64,000 nucleotides of DNA. Source: Cohnella sp. AR92. GTDB lineage: Bacteria; Bacillota; Bacilli; Paenibacillales; Paenibacillaceae. The translations under genes and the position numbers were made by a program. Below the pieces are notes generated by a model. It saw only the letters and a list, made by a program, of their open reading frames with translations, had not been told where the DNA came from and ran no database searches. Shown here in pieces: positions 40,955 to 49,852 of this stretch (the stretch's first letter is position 1; each line of letters starts with the position of its first letter). The DNA lies in NCBI RefSeq assembly GCF_003990975.1, contig NZ_RZJR01000004.1, positions 206,625-270,624 of the forward strand, written 5' to 3'.

Positions 40955-43282
40955 TATGTTTAGAGCAGCGAGCTTCTCCCTCGCCAGACGGCTCCACTCC
41001 TCGGAGCTCTCGCTCTCGACTTCCCGCAGGAGCTGGGCCGCCTCCTCCTGCCTGCCGCGCAGCAGCATGGCGCTTGCCGCGTTATACTTGGCCGAGCTGA
41101 ACAACGCTTGGTCCTTGTCGTCCCACGGGTTGCTCTTGCCCTTGTAGGTCGTGCGATATAGCTCGCGATACCCTTCGAACATGTCGATGGCAGCGTCGGC
41201 CGCGACGGCGGAGCGGTCGGTGCTGCCCGCCGCGGCGTAGCGCTCGGCCAAGACCGCCGTGCGCGCGATGGCGGCGTTCTGCGCCTCGCGGTCGAAGCGG
41301 TCGAGCCGCAGCGCTTCGCGCAAGTGCGCGGCCGCGGCCGCGGGCTCCGCCAGCTCGGCATAGGCCATGCCGAGCTGAAACTCCAGCGCCGGGTATTGCG
41401 GATCATACCGCAATCCCCGCGCCAACAGCTCTACCCTCTCCTGCGCCGGCAGGAGAGGGGCGAGCTCCAGCCGAACCCGGCTCCATGCCGGGTTCGATGC
41501 CAGAGCCGCGCGCAGCCCCGCCTCGCGCGCGGAAGGCGCCGCCGCGAGCGCGGAATCGCGCTCGCTCGCGGCGTCCAGGCTTCGCCACGCCGCAGGCAGC
41601 GCGGCGGCGGCGGCAACCAGCAGCAGCGCGGCGATCAGCGCGCTGGCTCCCCGCGCTTTGCGGCCGGATGAACCCGGCTGCGAAGCGCTTCCCTTGTTCG
41701 AGAAGGGCCACGATGGATCGGAGCGCGGTGAAGCATTTGACGGATCCGGGTCCGGCTCCGTGTTCAAAGGAGAATACGAATTTTCATCCTTCTTCAAGCT
41801 CGGGTCCCCTGCTTCCTCATCCGTACGAATCGTTTTCGCCTCTTCGCTCTCTCGCATCTGCAAAGCGAACCAGAACAGAAGCAAGAGCCAGACGAAGCCG
41901 AACGCCCAGTCGAAATCGACGGCGGAATGGGCGAGCAGCAGCGCGGCTGGCGGCCATGCGGCCGAAGGCCGAACCCGCAGCTTGAACAGGAAATAAAACA
42001 GCATGCCGAGCAGCAGCAGGATCCCGACCAGCCCCGTGTCGATCAGGATCTCCAGATAGCCGCTGTGGACTTCATTGCCGATATAGGGAACGTTCTTGTA
42101 TTGTCCGACGAGCATTCGCCAGCTCTCTCCCCCGGCACCCACCCAAGGCCGATCGTTGAACATCCGCAGCGCGTCGGCATAATACAGCTGTCTGGCCGAG
42201 GCGGTCTCGTAATGCCCGTCCAGCCTGGCTCCGCCCGTCTCTCCCTGGGCTAGAAGCAGATAAGCTGCCGCGCAGCCAAGCGCCAGCAGGATCGCCCCCC
42301 ACAGAGGCGACGCGAGCGAGAAACGCTTGTTTCTCGGAACCAGCCGAACCCTTCCGCTAGAGTCGAAGCTGTGCCAATAACGCTCCGCTTCCCGCCGAAG
42401 CGCCTCCAGCAGCAAGGCACCTAGGCAAGCGGCTCCAGCCAGCATCCAGATTCCGTTCCCGGGCTCTCCGCTTCGCATCGTTTGGAACGCCGTGCTAGCT
42501 GCAAGCGAAGCCAAGCCAAGGGAGATTCCCGCCGTTGCCAAGCCATAGCCGAGCTTCATTCTCCCTCCGAACAGCAAACCGAGCAGGAAAGCCCCCAGCA
42601 AAGCGATAGTCGCTCCTCTCGATTCGGTCAGGAGCAAGGCGGCAAGCGACGGGACAAGCAGCAGCGACGCCGTTCGGGATATCCGCCGATGGCTTGAAGT
42701 CAGAAGCTGCCACTCGATCACAACGATAAAAGCCGCGACGGCCCCGAAAGCATTCGGGTACTGCAGGAAGCCGGCGAGCCGCGCCCCAGTCGCAGCCAGC
42801 GCCGCCTGATCGGAACGGAACACCAGGCCGTCAACGTCGATCCAGCCGAACCAACCGATCCAGGAGCCGAGAATCAGAACGGAGAAGGTTGCCTGCAGGG
42901 CGATCCATGCAGCCTGCCGATTGCGGGCAGCAGACAGGTAGACCGCTAGCAGCACGGTCCAGGATCCATAAGCCGTCCAGCGAATGAAAGAGTCCATCGT
43001 TCCTTTCCAACTGACCGGATCCAGCAGGAGATGCAAGCCGTAAGCCGCTCCAATCGCGAAGGGGAGCAGCGCCCAACCCGGAATGATCCTCTGCCGTCGC
43101 CGCCATCCCAGGATAGCGCCGCCAATTCCGACGAGTGCCGCCAAGGCAAGCAGGAGGATCTCTACCGGGTAGATGTCCGCTTCGAAGTACATGCCTTGAC
43201 GCAGCGCGGCGTCGATCAAGATCCATGCGACAGCCGCCCCTCCGGCCCATGCAACCGCTATGTTCCACGACTTGCTTCTCAT
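40952..43282 (-). CDS. O-antigen ligase/polymerase family protein with TPR-like tail
   Basis: A 776-residue membrane protein with 12 or more helices in residues 8-475. The Wzy_C/O-antigen ligase domain (about 200-440) includes GFLQYPNAFG, LLTESRGA and VHSGYLEILIDTGLVG. A charged linker and one more helix (about 560-580) lead to a C-terminal Ala/Leu-rich helical region with tetratricopeptide character (LAPLLPAQERVELLARGLRY, LEFQLGMAYAELAEP). In a Gram-positive this probably polymerises or ligates an extracellular polysaccharide or cell-wall glycan. No other glycan genes are next to it; the c-di-GMP genes upstream could control it. Its TAG stop is in repeat array C. Confidence 0.85.
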   Translation of the reverse strand: MRSKSWNIAVAWAGGAAVAWILIDAALRQGMYFEADIYPVEILLLALAALVGIGGAILGWRRRQRIIPGWALLPFAIGAAYGLHLLLDPVSWKGTMDSFIRWTAYGSWTVLLAVYLSAARNRQAAWIALQATFSVLILGSWIGWFGWIDVDGLVFRSDQAALAATGARLAGFLQYPNAFGAVAAFIVVIEWQLLTSSHRRISRTASLLLVPSLAALLLTESRGATIALLGAFLLGLLFGGRMKLGYGLATAGISLGLASLAASTAFQTMRSGEPGNGIWMLAGAACLGALLLEALRREAERYWHSFDSSGRVRLVPRNKRFSLASPLWGAILLALGCAAAYLLLAQGETGGARLDGHYETASARQLYYADALRMFNDRPWVGAGGESWRMLVGQYKNVPYIGNEVHSGYLEILIDTGLVGILLLLGMLFYFLFKLRVRPSAAWPPAALLLAHSAVDFDWAFGFVWLLLLFWFALQMRESEEAKTIRTDEEAGDPSLKKDENSYSPLNTEPDPDPSNASPRSDPSWPFSNKGSASQPGSSGRKARGASALIAALLLVAAAAALPAAWRSLDAASERDSALAAAPSAREAGLRAALASNPAWSRVRLELAPLLPAQERVELLARGLRYDPQYPALEFQLGMAYAELAEPAAAAAHLREALRLDRFDREAQNAAIARTAVLAERYAAAGSTDRSAVAADAAIDMFEGYRELYRTTYKGKSNPWDDKDQALFSSAKYNAASAMLLRGRQEEAAQLLREVESESSEEWSRLAREKLAALNI

Positions 43283-43530
43283 AGACGCACACTTCTCCGA
43301 TTCTTAGAATTCCAATTATTTTCCAAGCATATCCTCTAAGCTTAGACTGAACGGCAAAACAAGGCAAGAGGCGCCGCTCCTACCCGCCTATAAAGACAGT
43401 TCATTCCGGCATCTGGATGTTTGATTTCACGTTCATTAGTCCAAGCGCTTAACCCCGGCTCTAAGCCAAAAAAGCCCTCCATCCAACCGGACAGAGAGCG
43501 TTAATTGCGGATCGTTGGTGTTTGCCGTTC

Positions 43531-43660
43531 GTTATTACCGTTCTTCGTTCTGTTGCTGTCGTGATCGCCTATTGTTATTACCGTTCTTCGTTCTGTTGCC
43601 GTTCGTGATCGCCTTATGTTACGCCGTTCTTCGTTCTGTTGCCGTTCGCACCCTATTTGC
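43531..43660. repeat. Tandem 43/44-bp repeats at the end of the PilZ gene
   Basis: The motif CCGTTCTTCGTTCTGTTGC recurs three times; GTTATT/GTTAC leads start at 43531, 43574 and 43618. The last copy runs into the PilZ stop codon (CTA at 43653-43655). The remaining intergenic sequence from 43283 to 43530 has no gene or clear signal that I can see. Confidence 0.8.
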
Positions 43661-44366
43661 CGTTCGCCCCGCGTTTGCGCCCCTCCGCGCTCCGGGCTTG
43701 GATATTGAGTTCCACCTGGTTCCGGAGAATAAAGGCTCTCAGCGGACGGAGCATCTCCGTATCAACCGCCTTCATGCGGAAGCCGTAATGAATCTCATCG
43801 AGAAGGCGTTCCCGGCGGACGACTTCAAGGTCGCAAGCGAACGGGAACCCGAGGTGGAGAACGGCGCCGATCCGGCTGACCTGCTTCATCTCCTCGTGCG
43901 GCGGCATGACGAGGCCCACGCCACCCAAGCTGATATCCCGCAATTTAGCCTCCAGCGGCGTACTCAGCGTTCGAACTTCCCCGTCGTCCCGGACCAACCG
44001 GATGATCTGGGCTTCTCCGGAAGCTTCCACGCGGAAAAACTCTCTTTTCTCCTGGAATCTCTGGCTGACGGCCGGAGGCTGAATGATGGCGATCGCCCCG
44101 TCGTACTTCGCGAAGACGATGGAGTGGAACGATTGAATGCCTGCGGGAGAGTATACCGTCAGCTTGACGCTCTCGCCAAGCTCGAACAGCTCGAACTCGT
44201 TAAGCTCGATCTCGAACAATTCCCCCTCCGCCCGCGTCATGATTCCCGTCGACACGAAGTTCTGCTTCTCCACGACCGTTCGGCAATGCAGCAGCGTTTT
44301 CAGAGAGATCGCATCCCTATCCGGGGCTAGCGCTGCCCTGCGATTGTTAGCTTCTTCTTGACCCAT
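43653..44366 (-). CDS. PilZ-domain cyclic-di-GMP receptor
   Basis: A 237-residue protein. The N-terminal part (about 20-100) resembles the YcgR-like PilZN region of Bacillus YpfA/MotI (FELFELGESVKLTVYSPAGI, FAKYDGAIAIIQPP). The PilZ domain (about 103-215) has the ligand motifs RxxxR (KREFFRVEA) and DxSxxG (RDISLGGVGL). Such proteins brake flagella or regulate polysaccharide synthesis on c-di-GMP binding. AGGAGAGGG lies upstream of the ATG. Two diguanylate cyclase genes lie just upstream on the same strand. Confidence 0.88.
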   Translation of the reverse strand: MGQEEANNRRAALAPDRDAISLKTLLHCRTVVEKQNFVSTGIMTRAEGELFEIELNEFELFELGESVKLTVYSPAGIQSFHSIVFAKYDGAIAIIQPPAVSQRFQEKREFFRVEASGEAQIIRLVRDDGEVRTLSTPLEAKLRDISLGGVGLVMPPHEEMKQVSRIGAVLHLGFPFACDLEVVRRERLLDEIHYGFRMKAVDTEMLRPLRAFILRNQVELNIQARSAEGRKRGANGK

Positions 44367-44422
44367 CGGGATCTACACCCTCTCCTTGGCCACTCGCCGC
44401 GAATAACCCGTAAGAAGCCATG

Positions 44423-44452
44423 AAAAAAGGCGGCCTCCACATGGAAGCAGCC
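44423..44452 (-). terminator. Terminator of the 38-residue gene
   Basis: On the minus strand GGCTGCTTCCA pairs with TGGAGGCCGCC, followed by TTTTTTC. It lies about 20 bases after the stop of the small frame at 44473. Confidence 0.65.
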
Positions 44453-44472
44453 CGGAACCGACTCTATAGCCT

Positions 44473-44589
44473 CTATGAAGAAGCGAAACCTTCGGCGGCC
44501 AGGCTGTCATTGTTCTCGCGAACGTTAGACCCTTTAGCTTTGCGTCCTTGCCTTTCGACAAGTTTGCCATTAACGTATTTCTTTGTCAT
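44473..44589 (-). CDS. Small basic/hydrophilic protein (38 residues)
   Basis: The frame reads MTKKYVNGKLVERQGRKAKG and then SNVRENNDSLAAEGFASS. Composition (Lys/Arg/Glu/Asn-rich, no membrane segment) looks like a real soluble peptide, and a terminator follows directly. A TATAGT -10-like element lies less than 15 bases before the ATG, and the ribosome site is poor (GTTAGCG), so translation may be leaderless or weak. A longer overlapping frame here (start at 44570) has unlikely composition. I do not recognise a family. Confidence 0.45.
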   Translation of the reverse strand: MTKKYVNGKLVERQGRKAKGSNVRENNDSLAAEGFASS

Positions 44590-44656
44590 TACGCTAACTA
44601 TAGCATGTTTGGCCAAAATGAGGTAGATGAAGCTCGTCCATTCGATCGAGCGGATG

Positions 44657-45352
44657 CTAGGCGTTCATTCTCCGTGCAGGAGGAGCCGTCTCGACTTGCT
44701 TGATCGTGCTCTTGTTCTCGTACATCTTCCGATCGGCGCAAGCCACTAGTTGGGATAGCAGCTTGCCGTCGTCCGGGAAGACGGCGGAACCGATGGAGAC
44801 CGACAATCGCTTGTTCTCCTGTTGGGAGAGCGCCTCGAGCTTGGCTTGGATCTCCAGGTGCAGGCTGCTCATCGCCCCGCGTTCCGCGTATGGACTCAAG
44901 AGGATGAACTCGTCGCCGCCCCATCGTCCGATAATCTCGCCGCGGTCCGTCCGTCCCTTAAGAACGTCGACGATCCTGTTCAGCACGTGATCCCCTGCGA
45001 TATGACCGTATGTATCGTTGATGACTTTAAAGTCGTTCACGTCGATGAGAGTTACCGTCATCTTCTTGCTTCTGCCCAGAGCCTGTTCGGAGAGACGCGG
45101 GAAGCACTCTTCGATGAATCGCCGGTTATAGGCGCAGGTCAGGCTGTCCCGTACGGATCTCTCCTTGAGATGATCAAACTTCTGTCCCAAGTACCAGCCT
45201 AACGGAAGCAGGGTCAAGAGGAAGCCGATACCTGAGGAGGCGACGAAGAGCTCATGCCCGGTCCAACCCGAGCCAGCGGCGGCAAGCCCGACGGCAGCCG
45301 CGCTGATAAGAAGTCCAAGACTTAATCCCACGTAACGTCCCGATCGCTCCAA
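44657..45352 (-). CDS. Membrane diguanylate cyclase (GGDEF), short form
   Basis: A 231-residue protein with two membrane helices (about 8-26 and 33-55), a short linker, and a GGDEF domain (about 65-215): DSLTCAYNRRF, LIDVNDFKVINDTYGH, GRWGGDEFILL. The active site is intact, so it should make c-di-GMP from two GTP. The inhibitory I-site RxxD is absent; the equivalent positions read DRGE, so product inhibition is probably weak. No sensory domain beyond the helices is present. It lies between the PilZ gene and a larger diguanylate cyclase gene. Confidence 0.9.
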   Translation of the reverse strand: MERSGRYVGLSLGLLISAAAVGLAAAGSGWTGHELFVASSGIGFLLTLLPLGWYLGQKFDHLKERSVRDSLTCAYNRRFIEECFPRLSEQALGRSKKMTVTLIDVNDFKVINDTYGHIAGDHVLNRIVDVLKGRTDRGEIIGRWGGDEFILLSPYAERGAMSSLHLEIQAKLEALSQQENKRLSVSIGSAVFPDDGKLLSQLVACADRKMYENKSTIKQVETAPPARRMNA

Positions 45353-45409
45353 CCTCGCCCCTCCTCTCCATGCAAACTTTTGTTAAGACACAGTATATCA
45401 ATATTCGAA

Positions 45410-47068
45410 CTAAGAGGCCACTACAATACAATTCCTGCCCTGGTTCTTCGCCTCATAGAGCGCCGTATCCACTTGAGAGAAGATAAACCTCAAATATTCC
45501 TTTACGTCCCTGATCGGAGTATCGAACGATTCCTCGGTGAACGTCCCCATGCTGATCGTGATTCCCGTCTTCTCCTTGCCGGTATCGACCTCGATCTCGG
45601 TCACGGCCCTCAGAATCCGCTCCGCTAGAACCTCCGCTTGCTCCCGGTTCGTATGAGGCAGGTAGATCGTGAACTCTTCTCCGCCGTATCGGGCCAGAAT
45701 ATCCGTCTTGCGAAGGGTGCCGCGCACGGTATCCACCGTCTTGCAGATCACTTCATCCCCGATGAGATGCCCGTATCGATCGTTGAAGAGCTTGAAGTGG
45801 TCGATGTCGAAAAGAAAGATGGAGAACGGCGTTTGGTAGCGATGGTTCAGCATGACCTCGTGCTCGAGCTGCTGCATAAGGAACCTGCGGTTGTAGCAGC
45901 CGGTCAGGCCGTCGGTGATCGCCATCTGCTCCAGCTTCTGGTTGACGCGGAAGAGCTCTTCCTGGATCAGGATCAGCTCCAGATTCCTCTCGTGCAGCGC
46001 TTCGTTCTTGCGGTTCATATCGTCCACATGCTTGCGCTGCTCGGTCACGTCCTGGAAGGTTATGACTTTCGCCAGCACGGACTTCATATCGTCGAGAACG
46101 GGCGAGATCTGAATCGATACGTACCTTCCGTCCCTCCATGAGATCTCCGTCTGCTGGCGAACGTACGGGGTGTTGCGGTAACGATATAGAAACTCGCGGA
46201 CTTCTTCCTGATCCTCGACCGCGGAGAGGAACTTGTCCATCTCGAAGACGTCTTTCTTGGCGACCAGGGCGAACGGCTCGGTTCCCCGATTCACTTCGAT
46301 CACCCGGTTGCTCTCGTCGACGACGATGATTCCCATGCTCATATGGTCGATGATGTCTTTCTGCGCCATGCTGAGCACGTCGAACATCCCGTAACGCGAG
46401 ATCACCACCACAAAGCACAAATCCGAGAGCAGGATCCCGACCGACATCAATCCCGAAATAATCGGCAGCCTGTCCTGCAGAACCACGTTCAAGAGCATGT
46501 CCAGGACCGCGAACACGGTCAAGACGAGCATCCCGAACAAGGTAAGCATCATCTGCTTCCGCCTCTTGACGGAATGGTCGTTCCTCATGGTGTAGTACAT
46601 GCTGAACAGGGTGACGGAGAGATAGATGAATTGGATCAAAGCCAGCAGCCAGAACATCGGCCCGTACTGGCGTTCGGCGAAGTGCTCGTTCTCCGATACG
46701 AAGAACAAACCGTTCGGATTCCAGACGACAGCGATTATGCTGATCAGAGAAGGAAGGAGGGCGCCCGCAATCCTTGGCTTCGTAAGCCAAGCGGTACGCT
46801 GCGTTAGGAACAAGACGAAGAACAGCCAACTGACGCCTATCAAAGCGATGGAGACGAAAGAAACCTTAACGAATATCCGTTGAACGTCCGTTCTCTCGGC
46901 GATGGATACGATGTACTGGCCAAGCGGCCAAAGCATCATAATAGAATGAAAAGCCAAATACACCTTGTGAGTCTTAGTGATTTGGCTAACAGAGATGACT
47001 ATGATGAGTAGAAGAAGCAAGCAAAGGAAAATAAACAAGTCAGGTCGAAGTAGTCCCAAAGCATTCAC
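45410..47068 (-). CDS. 7TM-PAS-GGDEF diguanylate cyclase
   Basis: A 552-residue sensor cyclase from GTG 47068. The N-terminal part has seven membrane helices (about 9-225) like the 7TM sensor region of some histidine kinases. A PAS domain follows (about 240-350, MGIIVVDESNRVIEVN, ITFQDVTEQRKH), a coiled-coil helix, and a GGDEF domain (about 390-545) with ITDGLTGCYNRRF, LFDIDHFKLFNDRYGH and ARYGGEEFTIYL. The active GGEEF and an I-site RKTD are present, so it should be feedback inhibited, unlike its short neighbour. GAAGGG precedes the GTG. Confidence 0.9.
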   Translation of the reverse strand: MNALGLLRPDLFIFLCLLLLLIIVISVSQITKTHKVYLAFHSIMMLWPLGQYIVSIAERTDVQRIFVKVSFVSIALIGVSWLFFVLFLTQRTAWLTKPRIAGALLPSLISIIAVVWNPNGLFFVSENEHFAERQYGPMFWLLALIQFIYLSVTLFSMYYTMRNDHSVKRRKQMMLTLFGMLVLTVFAVLDMLLNVVLQDRLPIISGLMSVGILLSDLCFVVVISRYGMFDVLSMAQKDIIDHMSMGIIVVDESNRVIEVNRGTEPFALVAKKDVFEMDKFLSAVEDQEEVREFLYRYRNTPYVRQQTEISWRDGRYVSIQISPVLDDMKSVLAKVITFQDVTEQRKHVDDMNRKNEALHERNLELILIQEELFRVNQKLEQMAITDGLTGCYNRRFLMQQLEHEVMLNHRYQTPFSIFLFDIDHFKLFNDRYGHLIGDEVICKTVDTVRGTLRKTDILARYGGEEFTIYLPHTNREQAEVLAERILRAVTEIEVDTGKEKTGITISMGTFTEESFDTPIRDVKEYLRFIFSQVDTALYEAKNQGRNCIVVAS

Positions 47069-47176
47069 CCTTCGATTCTATTCCCCCGGAAATATATGGG
47101 ACTTAATTCCTTTATTCTAGCATACCGTTGTTTTTTTCGACAACAACTTTCTAGCATTTTCTTCCTATCCCGTTCG

Positions 47177-48439
47177 TCATGCCTTCGCTTTTCTTCCAAG
47201 CTCCCGCGGCGCCGTTCCCATTCGGTTGCGGCGAGCAAGCACGCTTTCCCCCATTCGATAGAACAGGACGGAAGACAAGGCGACGAAAGCCATCGATACG
47301 AACATGACCGTGCCGTTGTACCTACTCAGCAACAAACCGCCGACCCACGGTCCGATAAAATGGCCGAGGCTGCTGAACGATTGGGCTCCGTAGTAAGCTC
47401 CCCTCATTTTCTCCGGGGCGATCTTGTCCGTTAGCAAAGCCCCTGCCGGGAAGGTGAGAATCTCTCCGAACGTGAAGACGGCCATCGACAAGAGGAAGAA
47501 CAACCAATTCTCGGATAAACCGAACCCGACGTTGCCCAGCGCGTACATGAGCGTGCCGACGGCGATCGCGGTAAGCGGCGTCCTCTTCTCGGCCCATCGG
47601 CTGAAGGGCACCTGCAGCACGACGACGATGATGGCGTTCACGCTGGTCATTACCGCGAAGAGAGTTACCCCATCCTCGAACTTGCCTCCTACGTATTGGG
47701 ACAAGGTCGCCGTCATCTGGGAATAGCTGATCGCCGTCACGATTCCCCCAAGCAGATAATACCGAAGGACAAGATCGCTTCGGACGACGTTCCAGACCTT
47801 AAGGAAGGTCTGGTCCTTCTTCTTCTCGACTTCGATCTGGCGGATGCCGAACTTGTTCAGCAGCAAATAAAGTGAGAAGGCATAGGCAAAATAAGTGCCG
47901 CTCGTGATCGAGAAAGCCAGAGAGCTGTTCACCGCGGCGAAGAGCGCGCCGAGCAGCGGCCCTACCGTCACGCCGATATTGATGGCCAGATAACGAAGGG
48001 AGAACACCCGCATGCGCTTCTCCTTCCCCGTCAGATCCGCCATCAAGGCTTGGGACACCGGTTCATAGAAGGAGCGGCACAAGCCGTTAAGAAGGCTGAG
48101 GAGGAAAAAGAGCAGAACATTCTGGGCGGTCGCGAATCCCGCGAAGACGACGCCCCAGCCGAGCAAAGCTCCGAGCATGATCTTGCGGCGGCCGAATAGG
48201 TCCGACAGCGTCCCGCCGACGAAGCCTCCGAACGTTCCCGCAAGCGAGCCCGCGCCGATGATAAACCCGATCATGACCGCGCTGAGGTCGGTCGTCCGGG
48301 TCAAGTGGATCGCGAGGAACGGAAGGCTCATCGAAGACGCCATTCTCGCCAGAATCGTGCCGAGCAGCAAGGAATGAACGATCGGATGATAGGAACCGCG
48401 GAAATGAAGGAACTGCCTGTACAACGATTGAAGTCTCAT
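47177..48439 (-). CDS. MFS transporter
   Basis: A 420-residue, 12-helix permease. I prefer the ATG at 48439 because AAGGAG abuts the ATG at 48451 and would be its own ribosome site only at zero spacing. Motif A is GGTLSDLFGRRKIML; GPLLGALFAAV and FGEILTFPAGALLTDKIAPE are typical of the multidrug/sugar-efflux MFS group. The C-terminus is basic (RRNRMG...RKAKA). The substrate is unknown. An unusual GTTTC/GAAAC palindrome lies in the leader, pointing to a dedicated repressor. Confidence 0.83.
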   Translation of the reverse strand: MRLQSLYRQFLHFRGSYHPIVHSLLLGTILARMASSMSLPFLAIHLTRTTDLSAVMIGFIIGAGSLAGTFGGFVGGTLSDLFGRRKIMLGALLGWGVVFAGFATAQNVLLFFLLSLLNGLCRSFYEPVSQALMADLTGKEKRMRVFSLRYLAINIGVTVGPLLGALFAAVNSSLAFSITSGTYFAYAFSLYLLLNKFGIRQIEVEKKKDQTFLKVWNVVRSDLVLRYYLLGGIVTAISYSQMTATLSQYVGGKFEDGVTLFAVMTSVNAIIVVVLQVPFSRWAEKRTPLTAIAVGTLMYALGNVGFGLSENWLFFLLSMAVFTFGEILTFPAGALLTDKIAPEKMRGAYYGAQSFSSLGHFIGPWVGGLLLSRYNGTVMFVSMAFVALSSVLFYRMGESVLARRNRMGTAPRELGRKAKA

Positions 48440-48465
48440 GATCTCCCTCATCTCCTTTTTGAGTT

Positions 48466-48491
48466 GTTTCGTTAGATGAAACTAAGTTTCA
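48466..48491. promoter_or_regulatory. Overlapping GTTTC/GAAAC palindromes upstream of the MFS gene
   Basis: GTTTC (48466), GAAAC (48478) and GTTTC (48486) make two overlapping inverted repeats, the better one being TGAAAC-TAA-GTTTCA (48477-48491). It lies 27-52 bases before the MFS start, where a TetR- or MarR-type repressor would block transcription. Confidence 0.5.
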
Positions 48492-48565
48492 TTTTACACC
48501 AAATTTACACTTCCTATCATAGCGAATATCCGTTCGGATTACTAGTTAAAATTCCCTAAACGGAA

Positions 48566-48601
48566 AAAGAAAAAGATCCCTCTCCTAAAGGCAGGAGAGA
48601 G
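48566..48601 (-). terminator. Terminator of the methyltransferase operon
   Basis: On the minus strand CTCTCCT pairs with AGGAGAGGG around GCCTTT, followed by ATCTTTTTC. Confidence 0.75.
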
Positions 48602-48628
48602 AACTTTGTAAGGGAGCGACAATTCGGT

Positions 48629-49852
48629 TTAAAGGCGAGCCAGGAGCTTCGCCAGATCGCCTTGGGCGTGCTTCTCCATATAAGGAGACAGATCCAGGAA
48701 CGCCTTCAGCTCCTCGTACTCGCGCAGCGCTTCCGGCTTGGGAGGCTGACCGCTCCGCACGGCCCGGATGAGCAGGTTCTTGGGCGTATTCTCGAGATCG
48801 ATGAACTCCAGCATCTGCACCTTGTAGCCGGCGAGCTCCAGAAGCTGGGCCCTTACCGCGTCCGTGACCAGCGCCGAGAACCTCTCCTTGAGAATGCCGT
48901 GCTTCAGCAGCGGCTTCAGAATCGGCTGCTTGATCTGCCCGAACAGCTCATGCTGGCAGCAAGGGACGGACAGCACGACCTCCGCTTCCCAGCCGATCGC
49001 CTGCAGCAGCGCCGCATCGGTTGCCGTATCGCACGCATGCAAGGTGACCACCATATCGACCTTGGTCGACTCCGCGTACTTGGAAATATCGCCGACCGCG
49101 AACGTCAAACGCTCCCAGCCCAGCCGCTTCGCAAGAGCGGAGCATGTCTCGATCACGTCCGTTTTCAGATCGAGGCCGAAGATGCGCACGTCCCGCTTCT
49201 CCTTGATCGCAAGGAGGTGATAAAGCGCAAAGGTAAGGTACGACTTCCCGCAGCCGAAATCGACGATCCGAAGCTCCCGTTCCCGCGGCAACGAATCCAG
49301 CGTGTCCGATACCATCTCGAGGAAGCGGTTGATCTGCCGGAACTTGTCGTACTTCGCTTTGACGACGCGCCCTTCGGGCGTCATGACGCCCAGCTCGATC
49401 AGGAACGGCACCGGCTCGCCCTCCGGCAAGACGTACGATTTCGTCTTGTTGTGGGAAGGCGCGGATGCGTTCTTGGCGGTAGGCGCATTGCGAAGCAGGG
49501 CGGGCTTGCCCTTCTTGCTGATCAGCACCTGCACGTCCGCTTCGGCCGTCTTGAACAGCGCTTGCCGGAATTCGCTCTCCAGCAGGCGGGCAATCTCCAC
49601 GGCCGCTTCCTCCCGCGCGAGGTTGCTGTGCAGCGCCTTGGCGCCCACCAATCGTTCGAACTGGTAGCGCAGCCCTTCCTTCAGCTTCACGGGGCGCACC
49701 GTCACCTTGCGCGGAGCGTCCTCTCCCTTGTTCCTCTGCTGGCTGAACGTGGCTTGGAGGAGACGCTCCCCCGACACCGTCTCCCGGATGAACGCCGTCA
49801 GCTCTTCCCGCTTGTCCGCGCTCTCTTGATTAAGTCTATTCTCTTGATTCAT
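48629..49852 (-). CDS. SAM-dependent methyltransferase (Methyltransf_32 type)
   Basis: A 407-residue protein. The start at 49852 overlaps the upstream stop as ATGA. A C-terminal Rossmann domain (about 175-360) has the SAM motif IVDFGCGKSYLTFALYHLL, then IFGLDLKTDVIETC and VVTLHACDTATDAALL, characteristic of the THUMP-less RNA-methyltransferase-like family PF13679. SVPCCQHELFGQI contains a Cys pair and SVPCCQ catalytic-like loop. The N-terminal half (about 20-150) is an RNA-binding-like extension. Probable RNA substrate; not known. Last gene of a three-gene operon. Confidence 0.83.
   Translation of the reverse strand: MNQENRLNQESADKREELTAFIRETVSGERLLQATFSQQRNKGEDAPRKVTVRPVKLKEGLRYQFERLVGAKALHSNLAREEAAVEIARLLESEFRQALFKTAEADVQVLISKKGKPALLRNAPTAKNASAPSHNKTKSYVLPEGEPVPFLIELGVMTPEGRVVKAKYDKFRQINRFLEMVSDTLDSLPRERELRIVDFGCGKSYLTFALYHLLAIKEKRDVRIFGLDLKTDVIETCSALAKRLGWERLTFAVGDISKYAESTKVDMVVTLHACDTATDAALLQAIGWEAEVVLSVPCCQHELFGQIKQPILKPLLKHGILKERFSALVTDAVRAQLLELAGYKVQMLEFIDLENTPKNLLIRAVRSGQPPKPEALREYEELKAFLDLSPYMEKHAQGDLAKLLARL

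Noticed and set aside
44373..44570. A 65-codon minus-strand frame overlapping the 38-residue gene
   Set aside because: It reads through the terminator hairpin and has an unlikely Arg/Gly/Leu composition; the 38-codon frame is the better candidate.
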